A stretch of DNA of 64,000 nt. Origin: Bradyrhizobium sp. dw_411 (lineage in GTDB: Bacteria > Pseudomonadota > Alphaproteobacteria > Rhizobiales > Xanthobacteraceae). The stretch lies in assembly GCF_018449695.1 (NCBI RefSeq), contig NZ_JAAVUY010000008.1:280272-344271 (forward strand), in the 5' to 3' direction. The notes beneath the pieces were generated by a model, which was not told the origin of the DNA, searched no databases, and saw only the letters and a list, made by a program, of their open reading frames with translations. The translations under genes and the position numbers were made by a program. Shown here one piece after another: positions 46,756 through 56,047 of the stretch (positions within the stretch are counted from its first letter, which is position 1; the number at the start of each line of letters is the position of its first letter).

Positions 46756-47988
46756 TCACCAGCTCGCGGGCAGGCGCTTGAGGCCGCGCAGCACGAAGGT
46801 CGGACGCCATTCCGGCGTCTGCGCGTCATCGAGCCGCAGGTCCGGCAGACGCCGCAGCAGCGTCCCGATCGCGACCTCTGCCTCGATCCGTGCCAGTTGG
46901 GCCCCGAGACAGAAGTGAATACCCCCGCCGAACGACAGCGGACGCACATTCGGCCTGGTGATATCGAGGCGATCCGGCCGGTCGGGATAGACAGCCGGGT
47001 CGCGGTTGGCCGAGCCCAGCAGGCAGAGCACGGTTTCGCCCTTGGGGATTTTCTTGCCGCCGAGGTCGTCGATGTCCTCCAGCGCAACCCGCCCGGTCAT
47101 CTGCACCGAGGAATCATAGCGCAGGAATTCCTCGATCGCGTTGGTGATCAGGGCCGGATTGGCCTTGAGCAGCGCCAGTTGGTCGGGATTGCGATGCAGC
47201 GCGAGTAGCCCGTTGCCGATCAGGTTGACAGTGGTCTCGTGACCGGCCCCGAACAGCAGAATGATGTTGCCGGTGAGTTCCTCATTGGAGAGCTTGCTGC
47301 CGTCTTCCTCGGCCTGCACCAGTTGCGTGGTCAGGTCGTCGCCGGGGTTTTTACGTCGCAGCTCGAACAACTGCTGGAAATACATCTGGGCCGCGACGTT
47401 GCCGGTATTGGCCTCGGCGATTTCCGCCGGCGACAGCGGCACCGGATCGAGCAGCCGACCGCCATTGCGCGAACTGGTGTAAAACACCTCGCGATGCTCG
47501 GGGGGAATCCCGAGCATGTCGCAGATGATGGTCACCGGCAGGCGGAACGCGAAATCCTCGATCAGGTCCATATGACCTGATGGCGCGATGCGATCCAGCG
47601 TCTCATCGACAATCGCCTGGATGCGCGGGCGCATGTCCTCGACCCGGCGCGCCGTAAAAGCCTTCACCACCAGGCCGCGCAGGCGGGTGTGATCGGGCGG
47701 ATCCTGCTGCAGCATCCAGTGCCGCATGCTGCGAAACACCGGCTCTTCCATGATCTTCGGCCCGTAGCGCCGCGTGGTCCGCTCGACAAAGTCCTTGCCG
47801 AACCGCTTGTCGCGCAAAACCAGACTGACCTCGGCATGCCGGCTGGCCAGAAACGAGCCAAACGGCGTGATGTGCATGGGATCAGTGTTGCGCAGCCGCT
47901 CATAGGACGGATAGGGATCGCGAATGAATTCCGGCGCCAGCGGATTGAAAAGCGGCTCGGTCGTCGCAGCCTGAACATGCTCGTTCAT
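46756..47988 (-). CDS. Cytochrome P450
   Basis: Haem-thiolate monooxygenase, 410 residues, soluble bacterial class. Visible motifs: the C-helix region HWMLQQDPPDHTRLRGLV, the I-helix oxygen-activation motif LLFGAGHETTVNLIG, the K-helix EEFLRY (ExxR), and the haem loop FGGGIHFCLGAQLAR with Cys360. Start ATG 47988 (MNEHVQAATTEPLFNP) has a strong AAGGAGGG upstream. The upstream MFS gene lies about 100 bp away on the same strand. No ferredoxin partner is next to it; substrate unknown. Confidence 0.95.
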   Translation of the reverse strand: MNEHVQAATTEPLFNPLAPEFIRDPYPSYERLRNTDPMHITPFGSFLASRHAEVSLVLRDKRFGKDFVERTTRRYGPKIMEEPVFRSMRHWMLQQDPPDHTRLRGLVVKAFTARRVEDMRPRIQAIVDETLDRIAPSGHMDLIEDFAFRLPVTIICDMLGIPPEHREVFYTSSRNGGRLLDPVPLSPAEIAEANTGNVAAQMYFQQLFELRRKNPGDDLTTQLVQAEEDGSKLSNEELTGNIILLFGAGHETTVNLIGNGLLALHRNPDQLALLKANPALITNAIEEFLRYDSSVQMTGRVALEDIDDLGGKKIPKGETVLCLLGSANRDPAVYPDRPDRLDITRPNVRPLSFGGGIHFCLGAQLARIEAEVAIGTLLRRLPDLRLDDAQTPEWRPTFVLRGLKRLPASW

Positions 47989-48088
47989 GGCGCCCTCCTT
48001 GCAAGTCTGCTTCGCTGAAACACGAACGAAATCCACCTGCCGTCGACCACGGCAACGCGGTGAAATGGTGGCTTGTCAGGGATCGCGC

Positions 48089-49378
48089 TCAAGCTTGCGC
48101 CCGGTCCAACCGGCCCGCGACCGCGCGAATCTTGCCGGGCGCCGCCATCCAGATCGACAACCCCGACAATGCGCATACTGCGATACCGATCACGAAGGCC
48201 AGCGTATAGCTCCCTGACAGGTCGTGCAGAATACCCGTGATCCAGGGACCAGCGGCGCCCCCGGCGAGCGCCGCCAGCATGATGGTTCCGAAGATGCTGC
48301 CGTAATGCTTGCCCTGAAAGATCTCCATCACGACAGCGCCCATCACCGAGGTCACGCCGTAGCCGAGCGCGCCCTGCGCCACCACCATGACGTAGACCAA
48401 CGTCAGCGTCGGAAACCGTTCGAGCGCGATCAGGGCTGCAAAACAGATCGCAAAGCCGAGACAGCTCGTGGTCCAGATCCATTCGCGCCCGACCCGGTCG
48501 GAGACATGTCCCATCAGAATCTGTCCGGGAATCCCGAGCAGGCTGACCGCGCCGAGCGCCCAGACCGCGACATTGGGACTGAAGCCGATGTCGATCAGGT
48601 ATTTGGTCTGGTGCACTTGCACCGCGTACCAGACATACAAACCGCCGAAATAGCCGATTGCGAGCCACCAGAAGCGCGAGGTCGCGAGCGCGCGCTTCAA
48701 GGTCCAGTCGACACCGGCCCATTCGGGATCGATGATATTCGAAACCGGTTTCGGCGAGGATGCCGACGGCGCCGCGTCACCATCCGGCTGCAGCCCGATG
48801 TCCTCCGGCCGCATGCGTACCAACAGATTGATCGGCAGCAGCGTGACCAGAACCACCACGCCCATCGCCGTGCAGGCCGTTCGCCACCCGGTTTGCTCGA
48901 TCATGTGCTGCACCCATGGCAGCAGCGTGATCGAACCGATGCCGACACCCGCGAAGGCAAGCCCCATCGCGAGGCCACGCCGGCGAATGAACCAGTTGGG
49001 CAGATACAGCGATTGGCCGGAGTAGCCGAGACAAATGCTACCCGCGCCGACCAATACGCCGATGGTCAAATACAGATGCCATGGCTGCGTCGTCAGCGGC
49101 GCCAGCAACAGGCCTCCCGCCATCAGCACGACGCCGAGTTCCATCACCGCGCGCGGACCGAAACGATCCATCATGCGGCCGATCAAGGGACTCATCACGG
49201 CCGAAACCAGAAAGCCGAACGAGAAGGCGCCCGCGGTGACGCCGCGCTCCCACCCGAACTCGTTGATAATCGGCGGAAAGAACAGCGAGAATGAGGTGCG
49301 CGCGTTGACGCCGATCGCCATGGTGACGAACGTCACCGCGATGATGACCCAGCCGTAAAAGAAAGGGAGTCGCCGCAT
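48089..49378 (-). CDS. MFS transporter, OFA/monocarboxylate-like
   Basis: A 429-residue protein with twelve membrane segments. The start MRRLPFFYGWVIIAVTFVTM at ATG 49378 has AAAGG upstream. The first helix FYGWVIIAV, the loop GRMMDRFGPRAVMELG, GYSGQSLYLPNWFIRRRGLAMGLA and a long central loop place it in the oxalate/formate antiporter and monocarboxylate-porter-like MFS group. Organic-acid uptake is the usual role. It may serve with the downstream P450 in the use of an organic compound (inference). Confidence 0.85.
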   Translation of the reverse strand: MRRLPFFYGWVIIAVTFVTMAIGVNARTSFSLFFPPIINEFGWERGVTAGAFSFGFLVSAVMSPLIGRMMDRFGPRAVMELGVVLMAGGLLLAPLTTQPWHLYLTIGVLVGAGSICLGYSGQSLYLPNWFIRRRGLAMGLAFAGVGIGSITLLPWVQHMIEQTGWRTACTAMGVVVLVTLLPINLLVRMRPEDIGLQPDGDAAPSASSPKPVSNIIDPEWAGVDWTLKRALATSRFWWLAIGYFGGLYVWYAVQVHQTKYLIDIGFSPNVAVWALGAVSLLGIPGQILMGHVSDRVGREWIWTTSCLGFAICFAALIALERFPTLTLVYVMVVAQGALGYGVTSVMGAVVMEIFQGKHYGSIFGTIMLAALAGGAAGPWITGILHDLSGSYTLAFVIGIAVCALSGLSIWMAAPGKIRAVAGRLDRAQA

Positions 49379-49459
49379 CAGGAACCTTTTCGCAAGCCGG
49401 CGCACCTGGCGCCCGTTACTCGACGACCGGGCGCGGGATTGCCCTGTCCGCACCCGTGA

Positions 49460-49906
49460 TTATTGCCGGAGCACCGGATGGTCATTCAGCACCTCCGCTT
49501 TGATCGATGGGGTCTGAATGGCGCGAAACAGGATCCGCGCCGTCCGCAGATCGCTGGCCTTCATGCACAGATCGACGATCTGGCGCACCGAAGCGTCGCG
49601 CAACAGACCGTCGGAAATCTTGATGGCGATTTCCATCGCGGCCTTGGCAGCGCGTTCATATCGATCGGCTTCATGGGCGTCCCTCCTGCTGTCTTTGTTT
49701 TTATTATTTTTGTTGTTCTTGCTGTTCTTGTTGCTGTTCTTGTCGTCTTGGCGTTCCGCAACGCCGCCGGTTCTTTCCGCGCTATCGGCGGCAGAGCGGC
49801 AGATAGCGCGGATGATCTGGGCCGCCTCGATGTCGCCGATCGGTCCCTGGATTTCTTCGTCCCAGACCTCCTTGCGTTTGCTCTTGCTCTTGCCGAACCA
49901 CCACAT
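49460..49906 (-). CDS. Hypothetical protein with Asn/Lys-rich low-complexity tract
   Basis: A 148-residue cytosolic protein starting at ATG 49906 (MWWFGKSKSKRKEVWDEEIQ). A DDKNSNKNSKNNKNNKNKD tract around residues 52-70 is encoded by AAC, AAT and AAA/AAG codons. A helical C-terminal half includes ERAAKAAMEIAIKISDGLLRD and IVDLCMKASDLRTARILFRAI. The AT-rich coding of the tract is unlike the surrounding GC-rich genes and suggests slippage expansion. No family recognised. Confidence 0.6.
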   Translation of the reverse strand: MWWFGKSKSKRKEVWDEEIQGPIGDIEAAQIIRAICRSAADSAERTGGVAERQDDKNSNKNSKNNKNNKNKDSRRDAHEADRYERAAKAAMEIAIKISDGLLRDASVRQIVDLCMKASDLRTARILFRAIQTPSIKAEVLNDHPVLRQ

Positions 49907-49962
49907 CGCCCTGCCCGAAGCCGGTCTGTAAGCCTGTCCGCTGGTATCGCATATCCGGCATA

Positions 49963-50373
49963 TTACCGTCTTGCTTCGGCGGCCGCACGGCGCGCGGCTT
50001 CGGCAGCTTCCGGATGGCGCCGATAATAATCGCATTCGCCGGGCTTTGCAGCGCGATCCAGACCTTCCTGCACGGCGGCCTGCCGCAGGCTTTCGTCTTT
50101 GGTGTCGACCACCGTCTGCTCGCCGACGTAAGCGAGATAGGACTGGCTGCTGGTGAGCGGAAGAATGCCGGCCTCGCTGGCCAGCACCTTGCAGCCCACC
50201 GCGAAATACAAATCCTTGGTGCGATGCAGGAACCGGTCGCGCTTCTCCAGATATTTCGCCTTGATCCTGGCGCGCAGTGATCCCGATGCTGGATCAGCCT
50301 GCTGGGCTGCCGCCGGCAGCGACCCCGCGAGCAACGCAATGATAACGAAAGCTATGATGCCTCGAACATGCAT
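49963..50373 (-). CDS. Hypothetical secreted protein
   Basis: A 136-residue precursor with a signal peptide (MHVRGIIAFVIIALLAGSLPAAAQQ). The mature part is alpha-helical and charged, with RARIKAKYLEKRDRFLHRT, one Cys in YFAVGCKVL and another in KPGECDYYRR, which may form a disulphide. It ends EAAEAARRAAAEARR. Start ATG 50373 with GGGGGGAG upstream. Transcribed with the preceding small gene. No function assigned. Confidence 0.65.
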   Translation of the reverse strand: MHVRGIIAFVIIALLAGSLPAAAQQADPASGSLRARIKAKYLEKRDRFLHRTKDLYFAVGCKVLASEAGILPLTSSQSYLAYVGEQTVVDTKDESLRQAAVQEGLDRAAKPGECDYYRRHPEAAEAARRAAAEARR

Positions 50374-50532
50374 AGTCACGATCTCCCCCCTGATGCCGCC
50401 GATTGTTTCGCAACCGATGGTATCCCGCAAGACCTATTCGACTGGAGGTGGAAAACATCGATGAAACGGCTGATGCTGTCCGGATTTGCGACAACCTCAG
50501 CGCGCGCCGTCAGGTCTATGTAAGTATCAGCC

Positions 50533-51951
50533 CTATGCGGCCGGCAATATTTTTCCGGGATTGAAAATGTTCTGCGGGTCGAGCGCCGCCTTGACCGCGC
50601 GCATCGCATCGAGGGCTTCGGAGCCAAGCTCGGCCTTCAGATATTTCTGCTTGCCCTGCCCGACGCCGTGCTCGCCGGTGCAGGTGCCGCCCATCGCTTG
50701 CGCGCGTTCGACCAGCCGGTGCATGAACTCCTCGCTGCGCGCCATCTCGTCGGGATCGTCGACATCGCACAACAGCGAGCAATGAAAATTGCCGTCGCCG
50801 ACATGGCCGACAATCGGCGCCTGCAGCTTGAGACGCTCGATATCCGCCTCGGTTTCAGTGACGCAATCGGCGAGACGCGAGATCGGCACGCAGACATCGG
50901 TCGCCACCACGCCAGAACCGACGCGCAGCGCCTTGACCGCCCAATAGGCGTCATGCCGCGCCTGCCACAGCCTGGTGCGATCTTCCGGCCTTGTGGTCCA
51001 GGTGAAATCCCCGCCGCCGCATTCCCCGGCGATCTCGGCGAAATTCTTCGACTGCTCGGCGACATCGTTGGCGCTGCCGTGGAATTCCAGCAGCAACAGC
51101 GGCGTCTCCGGCAGCGACAATTTCGAATAGGCGTTGCAGGCGGCAACTTGTTCTGCATTGAGCAGTTCGATCCGTGCGACCGGAATGCCGGTTTGAATGG
51201 CAAGGATAGTGGCTTGGCAGGCGCCGCGCACGCTCTCGAATGAACACGCCGCCGCCGCGATGGTTTCGGGAATGCCGCGCAGCTTGATGGTGAGCTCGGT
51301 GATGATCCCGAGCGTGCCCTCGGCACCGACAAACAGATGCGTCAGGTCGTACCCAGCGCTGGATTTCTTTGCGCGCGTACCGGTCGTGATGATCTCGCCG
51401 TCGCCGCGCACCACTTTGAGCGCCAGCACATTGTCGCGCATGGTGCCGTAGCGCACCGCATTGGTGCCGGACGCGCGGGTCGAGGCCATGCCGCCCAGCG
51501 ACGCATCTGCGCCGGGATCGATCGGAAAAAACACGCCCTGGTCGCGCAGATATTCGTTCAGCGCCTTGCGGGTGACGCCGGGCTGGATCACGCAATCGAG
51601 GTCGTCGGGGTGGACTTCCAGCACCTTGTTCATGTCGCGAAAATCGATGCAGACGCCGCCGGCCGGCGCATTGACCTGGCCCTCCAGCGAGGTGCCGGTG
51701 CCGAACGCGATCACGGGAACGCGGTATTTGGCGCAAATCCGCACCACATCCTGGACGTCGGCGGTTTCCTGCGCCATCACCACCGCGTCCGGCGGCTGCG
51801 ACGGCAGCCAGGTGGTGGTATGGGCGTGCTGGTCGCGCACCGCCTGCGAGGTGATCAGCCGGTTGCCGAACCGCGCGGCGAGCGCTTCGAGCGTGCTCGC
51901 CAGCGCCTGCGGTTCCGGACGTTGCGGATTATTGGTGATGGTCGTACCCAA
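50533..51951 (-). CDS. FAD-linked oxidase (D-lactate/glycolate dehydrogenase-like)
   Basis: Flavoprotein of the PCMH/VAO type, 472 residues from TTG 51951, chosen because GGGAGGATATC lies ideally in front of it. The FAD-binding domain has VPVIAFGTGTSLEGQVNAPAGGV, FFPIDPGADASLGGMASTRASGTNAVRYG and HLFVGAEGTLGIITELTIKL. The FAD_oxidase_C domain ends with VGHVGDGNFHCSLLCD and GTCTGEHGVGQGK. This is the GlcD/Dld family acting on D-2-hydroxy acids. No GlcE or GlcF partner is present, so a stand-alone D-lactate dehydrogenase (cytochrome) role is more likely than glycolate oxidase. Confidence 0.93.
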   Translation of the reverse strand: MGTTITNNPQRPEPQALASTLEALAARFGNRLITSQAVRDQHAHTTTWLPSQPPDAVVMAQETADVQDVVRICAKYRVPVIAFGTGTSLEGQVNAPAGGVCIDFRDMNKVLEVHPDDLDCVIQPGVTRKALNEYLRDQGVFFPIDPGADASLGGMASTRASGTNAVRYGTMRDNVLALKVVRGDGEIITTGTRAKKSSAGYDLTHLFVGAEGTLGIITELTIKLRGIPETIAAAACSFESVRGACQATILAIQTGIPVARIELLNAEQVAACNAYSKLSLPETPLLLLEFHGSANDVAEQSKNFAEIAGECGGGDFTWTTRPEDRTRLWQARHDAYWAVKALRVGSGVVATDVCVPISRLADCVTETEADIERLKLQAPIVGHVGDGNFHCSLLCDVDDPDEMARSEEFMHRLVERAQAMGGTCTGEHGVGQGKQKYLKAELGSEALDAMRAVKAALDPQNIFNPGKILPAA

Positions 51952-52034
51952 AGCGATATCCTCCCGGCAAAAATACCGTGGCAAAGGATATATTGGGGGT
52001 CAAGGGACCATGGCCCTGCGAATGGGGATGAACG

Positions 52035-52580
52035 ATGACGACGCCTGTGACGCCGCTTGTAACGCCGCTCGTTACGCCCCTTGCCGCAGGTGACGACCTG
52101 CTCCGGCCCGCGCCGTTCCGCTCGTCGGTGATGCGGATCGAGCCGCAATGGATCGACTATAACGGCCATCTCAACATGGCCTATTACAATGTGATGTTCG
52201 ACCGGGCGATCGACGAATTATGGCTGCAGCTCGGCATCGGGCCGACCTATATGAAAGCGCGCCAGGGATCGACCTTCACCGCCGAATGCCATGTGCGGTA
52301 TCTGCGCGAGATCCATCTTGGCGATCCCGTACAAATCTCGATCCTGCTGGTCGGCGCGGACGAAAAGCGGCTGCATACGTTCGAGGAATTGCGCCATGCC
52401 GATGAAGGCTGGCTATCGGCCACATCGGAAAACATGACCCTTCATATCGACATGGCGGCGCGCAAGACCGCGCCGTTTCCGCCCGATATTCGCGCCCGCG
52501 TCGAGGCGGTGGCGAAGGCGCATGGCGCCGTGGCGCGGCCCGAGGGCATCGGGCGAAAGATCGCGATGCCCTCGAAATAA
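52035..52580 (+). CDS. Acyl-CoA thioesterase-like hotdog protein
   Basis: A 181-residue protein of the hotdog fold, 4HBT/FadM type: IEPQWIDYNGHLNMAYYNVMFDRAIDEL contains the Asp-Tyr-x-Gly-His-x-N catalytic pattern near residue 40, and VRYLREIHLGDPVQISILL is the second strand block. Hydrolyses acyl-CoA esters; related proteins act on short hydroxyacyl- or carnitine-linked substrates. The N-terminus (TPVTPLVTPLVTPL) is a tandem repeat of a 12-bp unit and lies outside the fold. Divergent from the FAD oxidase. Confidence 0.85.
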   Translation: MTTPVTPLVTPLVTPLAAGDDLLRPAPFRSSVMRIEPQWIDYNGHLNMAYYNVMFDRAIDELWLQLGIGPTYMKARQGSTFTAECHVRYLREIHLGDPVQISILLVGADEKRLHTFEELRHADEGWLSATSENMTLHIDMAARKTAPFPPDIRARVEAVAKAHGAVARPEGIGRKIAMPSK

Positions 52581-52590
52581 TCCTTCAGCA

Positions 52591-52764
52591 TCAGGCCCGG
52601 CTACGTCCGCGCGCGAGGCCGACCACGGCCGAGATCAAGAACAGCACCACGGCAATGAAAAAGATCGCCTTGGCGATTTCGATGGATGCGCCGGCGATAC
52701 CGCCAAAGCCCAGAATACCTGCAATCAACGCCACAATCAGGAACGTAACGACCCAGCTCAACAT
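52591..52764 (-). CDS. DUF1328 family small membrane protein
   Basis: A 57-residue protein, MLSWVVTFLIVALIAGILGF then two hydrophobic helices joined by GIAGASIEIAK and ending in GLARGRSRA. The length and the GFGGIAG motif fit DUF1328 (YtjA-like). Start ATG 52764 with AGAGG upstream. Stress-inducible in some bacteria; function unknown. Convergent with the thioesterase. Confidence 0.92.
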   Translation of the reverse strand: MLSWVVTFLIVALIAGILGFGGIAGASIEIAKAIFFIAVVLFLISAVVGLARGRSRA

Positions 52765-53067
52765 GACCGAACCTCTGTTTGTATCTTCGCCTTGTATTCG
52801 CGGCCGAGAACGCCGCTTCCCTGGAAATAAGCCTGCGCGGGAACAAATGTTCCCGCCTGTTCCAAGGCCGGAAACCACGAAAAATTGCTGATTCAACGGG
52901 AACAAATCAGGGTGCGCCCGAGCCTGGCAGCCCAAATCGCGGCGTCAGTCGTGACGGGATAACTCCTGTCAAATCGGCCATCGAAGCCCTATATGCCCTT
53001 CAATCCTGCTATGAAGGCTCCCCTTCAGGGCCCCACGGTGCCATCGTGGGCGCAAGACGATTCGCAT

Positions 53068-55689
53068 ATGACCGAGCCGAACAAACTGACCCATCACGGC
53101 GTCCCCGACCACCAGCCTGCCGCTGGCGGCATTGCCGCGCGTGCGCGGGCGGCCGCGACCCCGCAATATCTGACCGGGCTCAACCCGGAACAGCGCGAGG
53201 CGGTCGAGACCCTGGATGGGCCTGTATTGGTGCTGGCCGGCGCCGGTACCGGCAAGACCCGCGTGCTGACCTCACGCATCGCCCATATATTGAGCCAGGG
53301 CCGCGCCCGCCCCGGCGAGATTCTCTCGGTCACCTTCACCAACAAGGCTGCGCGCGAGATGAAGCTGCGGCTCGGCCACATGCTCGGCCAGGCCGTCGAG
53401 GGCATGCCGTGGCTCGGCACGTTTCATTCCATCGGCGGACGCATCCTGCGCACCCATGCCGAACTGGTGCAGTTGAAGTCCAATTTCACCGTGCTCGATG
53501 TCGACGACCAGATCCGGCTGCTGAAACAGCTTCTGGCCGCCGACAATATCGACGACAAGCGCTGGCCGGCGCGGATGCTGGCCGGCCTGATCGACGGCTG
53601 GAAGAACCGCGGCCTGACGCCCTCGCAGGTGCCGCCGGGCGAAGCCGCCGTGTTCGGCAATGGCCGCGGCGGCAAGCTCTATACGCTCTATCAGGAGCGG
53701 CTGAAGATCCTCAACGCGGCCGATTTCGGCGATCTGCTGCTGGAAAACATCCGGCTGTTTCGCGAACATCCCGACGTGCTGCGGCAATATCAGCATCGCT
53801 TCAAGTTCATTCTGGTGGACGAATATCAGGACACCAACGTCGCCCAGTATCTGTGGCTGCGGCTGTTGTCGCAGGCCCCGGCGGCCAAGCCGGGCGCGCC
53901 GCTATCGGCGATTATTCCGGGGTATGTTTCATCCCCCGTCATTCCGGGGCACGCCGAAGGCGTGAGCTACGATGTGCAATCGCACATCGGAGAATCTAGA
54001 GGTAACGTGGACTCCGCTCGAGATTCCGGGTCTGGTCCTTCGGACCATCCCGGAATGACGGCGCAAGCTTCCGCCCCCAAAAACATCTGCTGCGTCGGCG
54101 ACGACGATCAGTCGATTTACGGCTGGCGCGGAGCCGAAGTCGACAACATCCTGCGCTTCGATCACGACTTTCCCGGCGCCAAGGTCATCCGGCTTGAGCG
54201 CAACTACCGCTCCACCGGCCACATCCTCGCCGCTGCGTCGCATCTGATTGCGCATAATGAAAGCCGGCTCGGCAAGACCCTGCGTACCGAGGATGTCGAC
54301 GGCGAAAAGGTCACCGTCACCGGCTCCTGGGACTCCGAAGAAGAAGCCCGCGCCATCGGCGAGGAGATCGAGGAGCTGCAGCGCGCCGGCAACAAGCTCA
54401 ACGATATTGCGATCCTGGTGCGGGCCTCGTTCCAGATGCGCGAATTCGAAGATCGCTTCGTCACGCTTGGTCTTTCCTATCGCGTGATCGGCGGTCCCAG
54501 ATTCTACGAGCGCGCCGAAATCCGCGATGCGCTGGCCTATTTGCGCGTGATCAACTCAGCGGCCGACGATCTTGCGTTCGAGCGTATCGTCAACGTGCCG
54601 AAGCGCGGCCTCGGCGACGCTACCGTGCAGATGCTGCACGACCATGCCCGCAAGCGCCGGATTCCGCTGTATGAGGCCGCCCGCGCCGTGGTCGAGACCG
54701 ACGAGCTGAAACCGAAAGCGCGCGGCAGCCTGCGCGATCTGATTGCCAGTTTCGAGCGCTGGCGGGTTCAGCGCGATGTGGTGTCGCATACCGAGCTCGC
54801 CGAAATCGTGCTCGACGAGAGCGGCTATACCGAGATGTGGCAGAAGGACCGTTCCGCCGACGCCGCCGGACGGCTCGATAACCTCAAGGAACTGGTGCGT
54901 TCGATGGAGGAGTTCGAGAACCTGCAAGGTTTCCTCGAACACATCTCGCTGGTGATGGACCGCGACGGCGGCTCCGACGACGACGCGGTGTCGTTGATGA
55001 CGCTGCATTCGGCCAAGGGACTTGAGTTCGACAACGTATTCCTGCCCGGCTGGGAGGAAGGCCTGTTTCCGAGCCAGCGCACGCTCGACGAACAGGGCCG
55101 CGCCGGCCTCGAGGAAGAGCGGCGCCTCGCCCATGTCGGCCTCACGCGCGCGCGCCGCCGCGCCAAACTCTATTTTGCCACCAACCGGCGCATTCACGGC
55201 ACCTGGTCGACCACCATCCCCTCGCGCTTTCTCGACGAATTGCCGGCGCACAATGTCGAAATCACCGAATCAAAGGGCGGCTCCGGCTGGGGCGGCGCCA
55301 GCGGCTACGGCCCGTCACGCTTCGACAATGTGGAATCCTTCGGCTCCAGCTATACGACGCCGGGCTGGCAGCGCGCGCAGGCCAACCGTGCGCGCAACCA
55401 GAGCGGACGCAATGGACAGGCCGGCGGCGGCTTCAACGAAAGCCAGTCGCCGTTTTCGAATTCGCGCAATGACTCATCCTCGCGCACCAAGCGCGCGCCG
55501 ATGACCATCGAAGGCGAGCTGATCGCGAAATCCACCGGCACGGTGTCGGAATTCTCGCTCGACGACCGCGTGTTCCACCAGAAATTCGGCTACGGCAACG
55601 TCGTCAAGATCGACGGCAACAAACTCACCATCGCGTTCGAGAAGGCCGGCGAGAAGAAGGTGGTCGATAGTTTTGTGGAGCGGGTGTAG
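53068..55689 (+). CDS. uvrD: UvrD/PcrA-type DNA helicase with in-frame repeat insertion
   Basis: Superfamily 1A 3'-5' helicase of nucleotide excision and mismatch repair. From ATG 53068 it is 873 residues; 52993 is an alternative start. Motifs: Q motif LTGLNPEQREAVE, Walker A AGAGTGKTRVL, motif Ia TFTNKAAREMK, motif II DEYQDTN, motif III GDDDQSIYGWRGAE, motif IV LERNYRSTGHIL, motif V SAKGLEFDNVFLPGWEEG, motif VI LAHVGLTRARRRAKL. Between motifs II and III residues about 290-332 are coded by a 126-bp palindromic repeat with intact ends. The C-terminus has a Gly/Asn-rich linker and an SH3-like end (DRVFHQKFGYGNVV). Confidence 0.96.
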   Translation: MTEPNKLTHHGVPDHQPAAGGIAARARAAATPQYLTGLNPEQREAVETLDGPVLVLAGAGTGKTRVLTSRIAHILSQGRARPGEILSVTFTNKAAREMKLRLGHMLGQAVEGMPWLGTFHSIGGRILRTHAELVQLKSNFTVLDVDDQIRLLKQLLAADNIDDKRWPARMLAGLIDGWKNRGLTPSQVPPGEAAVFGNGRGGKLYTLYQERLKILNAADFGDLLLENIRLFREHPDVLRQYQHRFKFILVDEYQDTNVAQYLWLRLLSQAPAAKPGAPLSAIIPGYVSSPVIPGHAEGVSYDVQSHIGESRGNVDSARDSGSGPSDHPGMTAQASAPKNICCVGDDDQSIYGWRGAEVDNILRFDHDFPGAKVIRLERNYRSTGHILAAASHLIAHNESRLGKTLRTEDVDGEKVTVTGSWDSEEEARAIGEEIEELQRAGNKLNDIAILVRASFQMREFEDRFVTLGLSYRVIGGPRFYERAEIRDALAYLRVINSAADDLAFERIVNVPKRGLGDATVQMLHDHARKRRIPLYEAARAVVETDELKPKARGSLRDLIASFERWRVQRDVVSHTELAEIVLDESGYTEMWQKDRSADAAGRLDNLKELVRSMEEFENLQGFLEHISLVMDRDGGSDDDAVSLMTLHSAKGLEFDNVFLPGWEEGLFPSQRTLDEQGRAGLEEERRLAHVGLTRARRRAKLYFATNRRIHGTWSTTIPSRFLDELPAHNVEITESKGGSGWGGASGYGPSRFDNVESFGSSYTTPGWQRAQANRARNQSGRNGQAGGGFNESQSPFSNSRNDSSSRTKRAPMTIEGELIAKSTGTVSEFSLDDRVFHQKFGYGNVVKIDGNKLTIAFEKAGEKKVVDSFVERV
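53936..54061. repeat. Palindromic repeat inserted in frame inside uvrD
   Basis: Perfect 12-bp ends CCGTCATTCCGG (53936-53947) and CCGGAATGACGG (54050-54061), 126 bp, exactly 42 codons with no stop. The interior shares GAGCTACGATGTGC, GCACATCGGAGAATC and CGAGATTCCGGGT with the intergenic copy at 10446-10552, and TGGTCCTTCGGACCAT with the copy at 6491-6575. It encodes PVIPGHAEGVSYDVQSHI and onward to HPGMTA. Confidence 0.92.
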
Positions 55690-56047
55690 GGCTTCTGCGG
55701 TAACCGCTCGCTTTCCGTCATAGCCGGGCGTAGCTGGAAATCTCTCGGAAGCCCCTCTACTTCTCCCAAACCTGCTTGGAATATGGCAATTTCCCCGGTC
55801 CTTTTCTTCTGTTTCCTCAGGCTTTTCTTGCATTTTTCTCGCACGCGCCTGGTTTTTGCCAGGCCTTGCGGGGAGCGCGCCGCCGATGCGAGCTGCGACG
55901 GAAGATTAACGAAATGCATCGCATTTGAGCGAATTTTTAGAAGCAATACTTCTGCGGAACCTTTACGGAAAAATTGCGTGTGCGTGCCTATGATGCACGT
56001 GAATTTCGCTGCCGCGCGTTTTTGCGCGGGCTTTAAGGTCTGTTAAA
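55690..56047. other. Intergenic region between uvrD and the DUF2336 gene
   Basis: 358 bp, no gene supported. A pyrimidine-rich stretch (55785-55850) and an AT-rich stretch (55900-55980) precede the next gene, and likely contain its promoter. No hairpin with a T-run was identified. Confidence 0.45.

Noticed and set aside
50533..51951. Calling the FAD oxidase GlcD of glycolate oxidase
   Set aside because: No glcE or glcF neighbours, and stand-alone D-2-hydroxyacid dehydrogenases share the same motifs.
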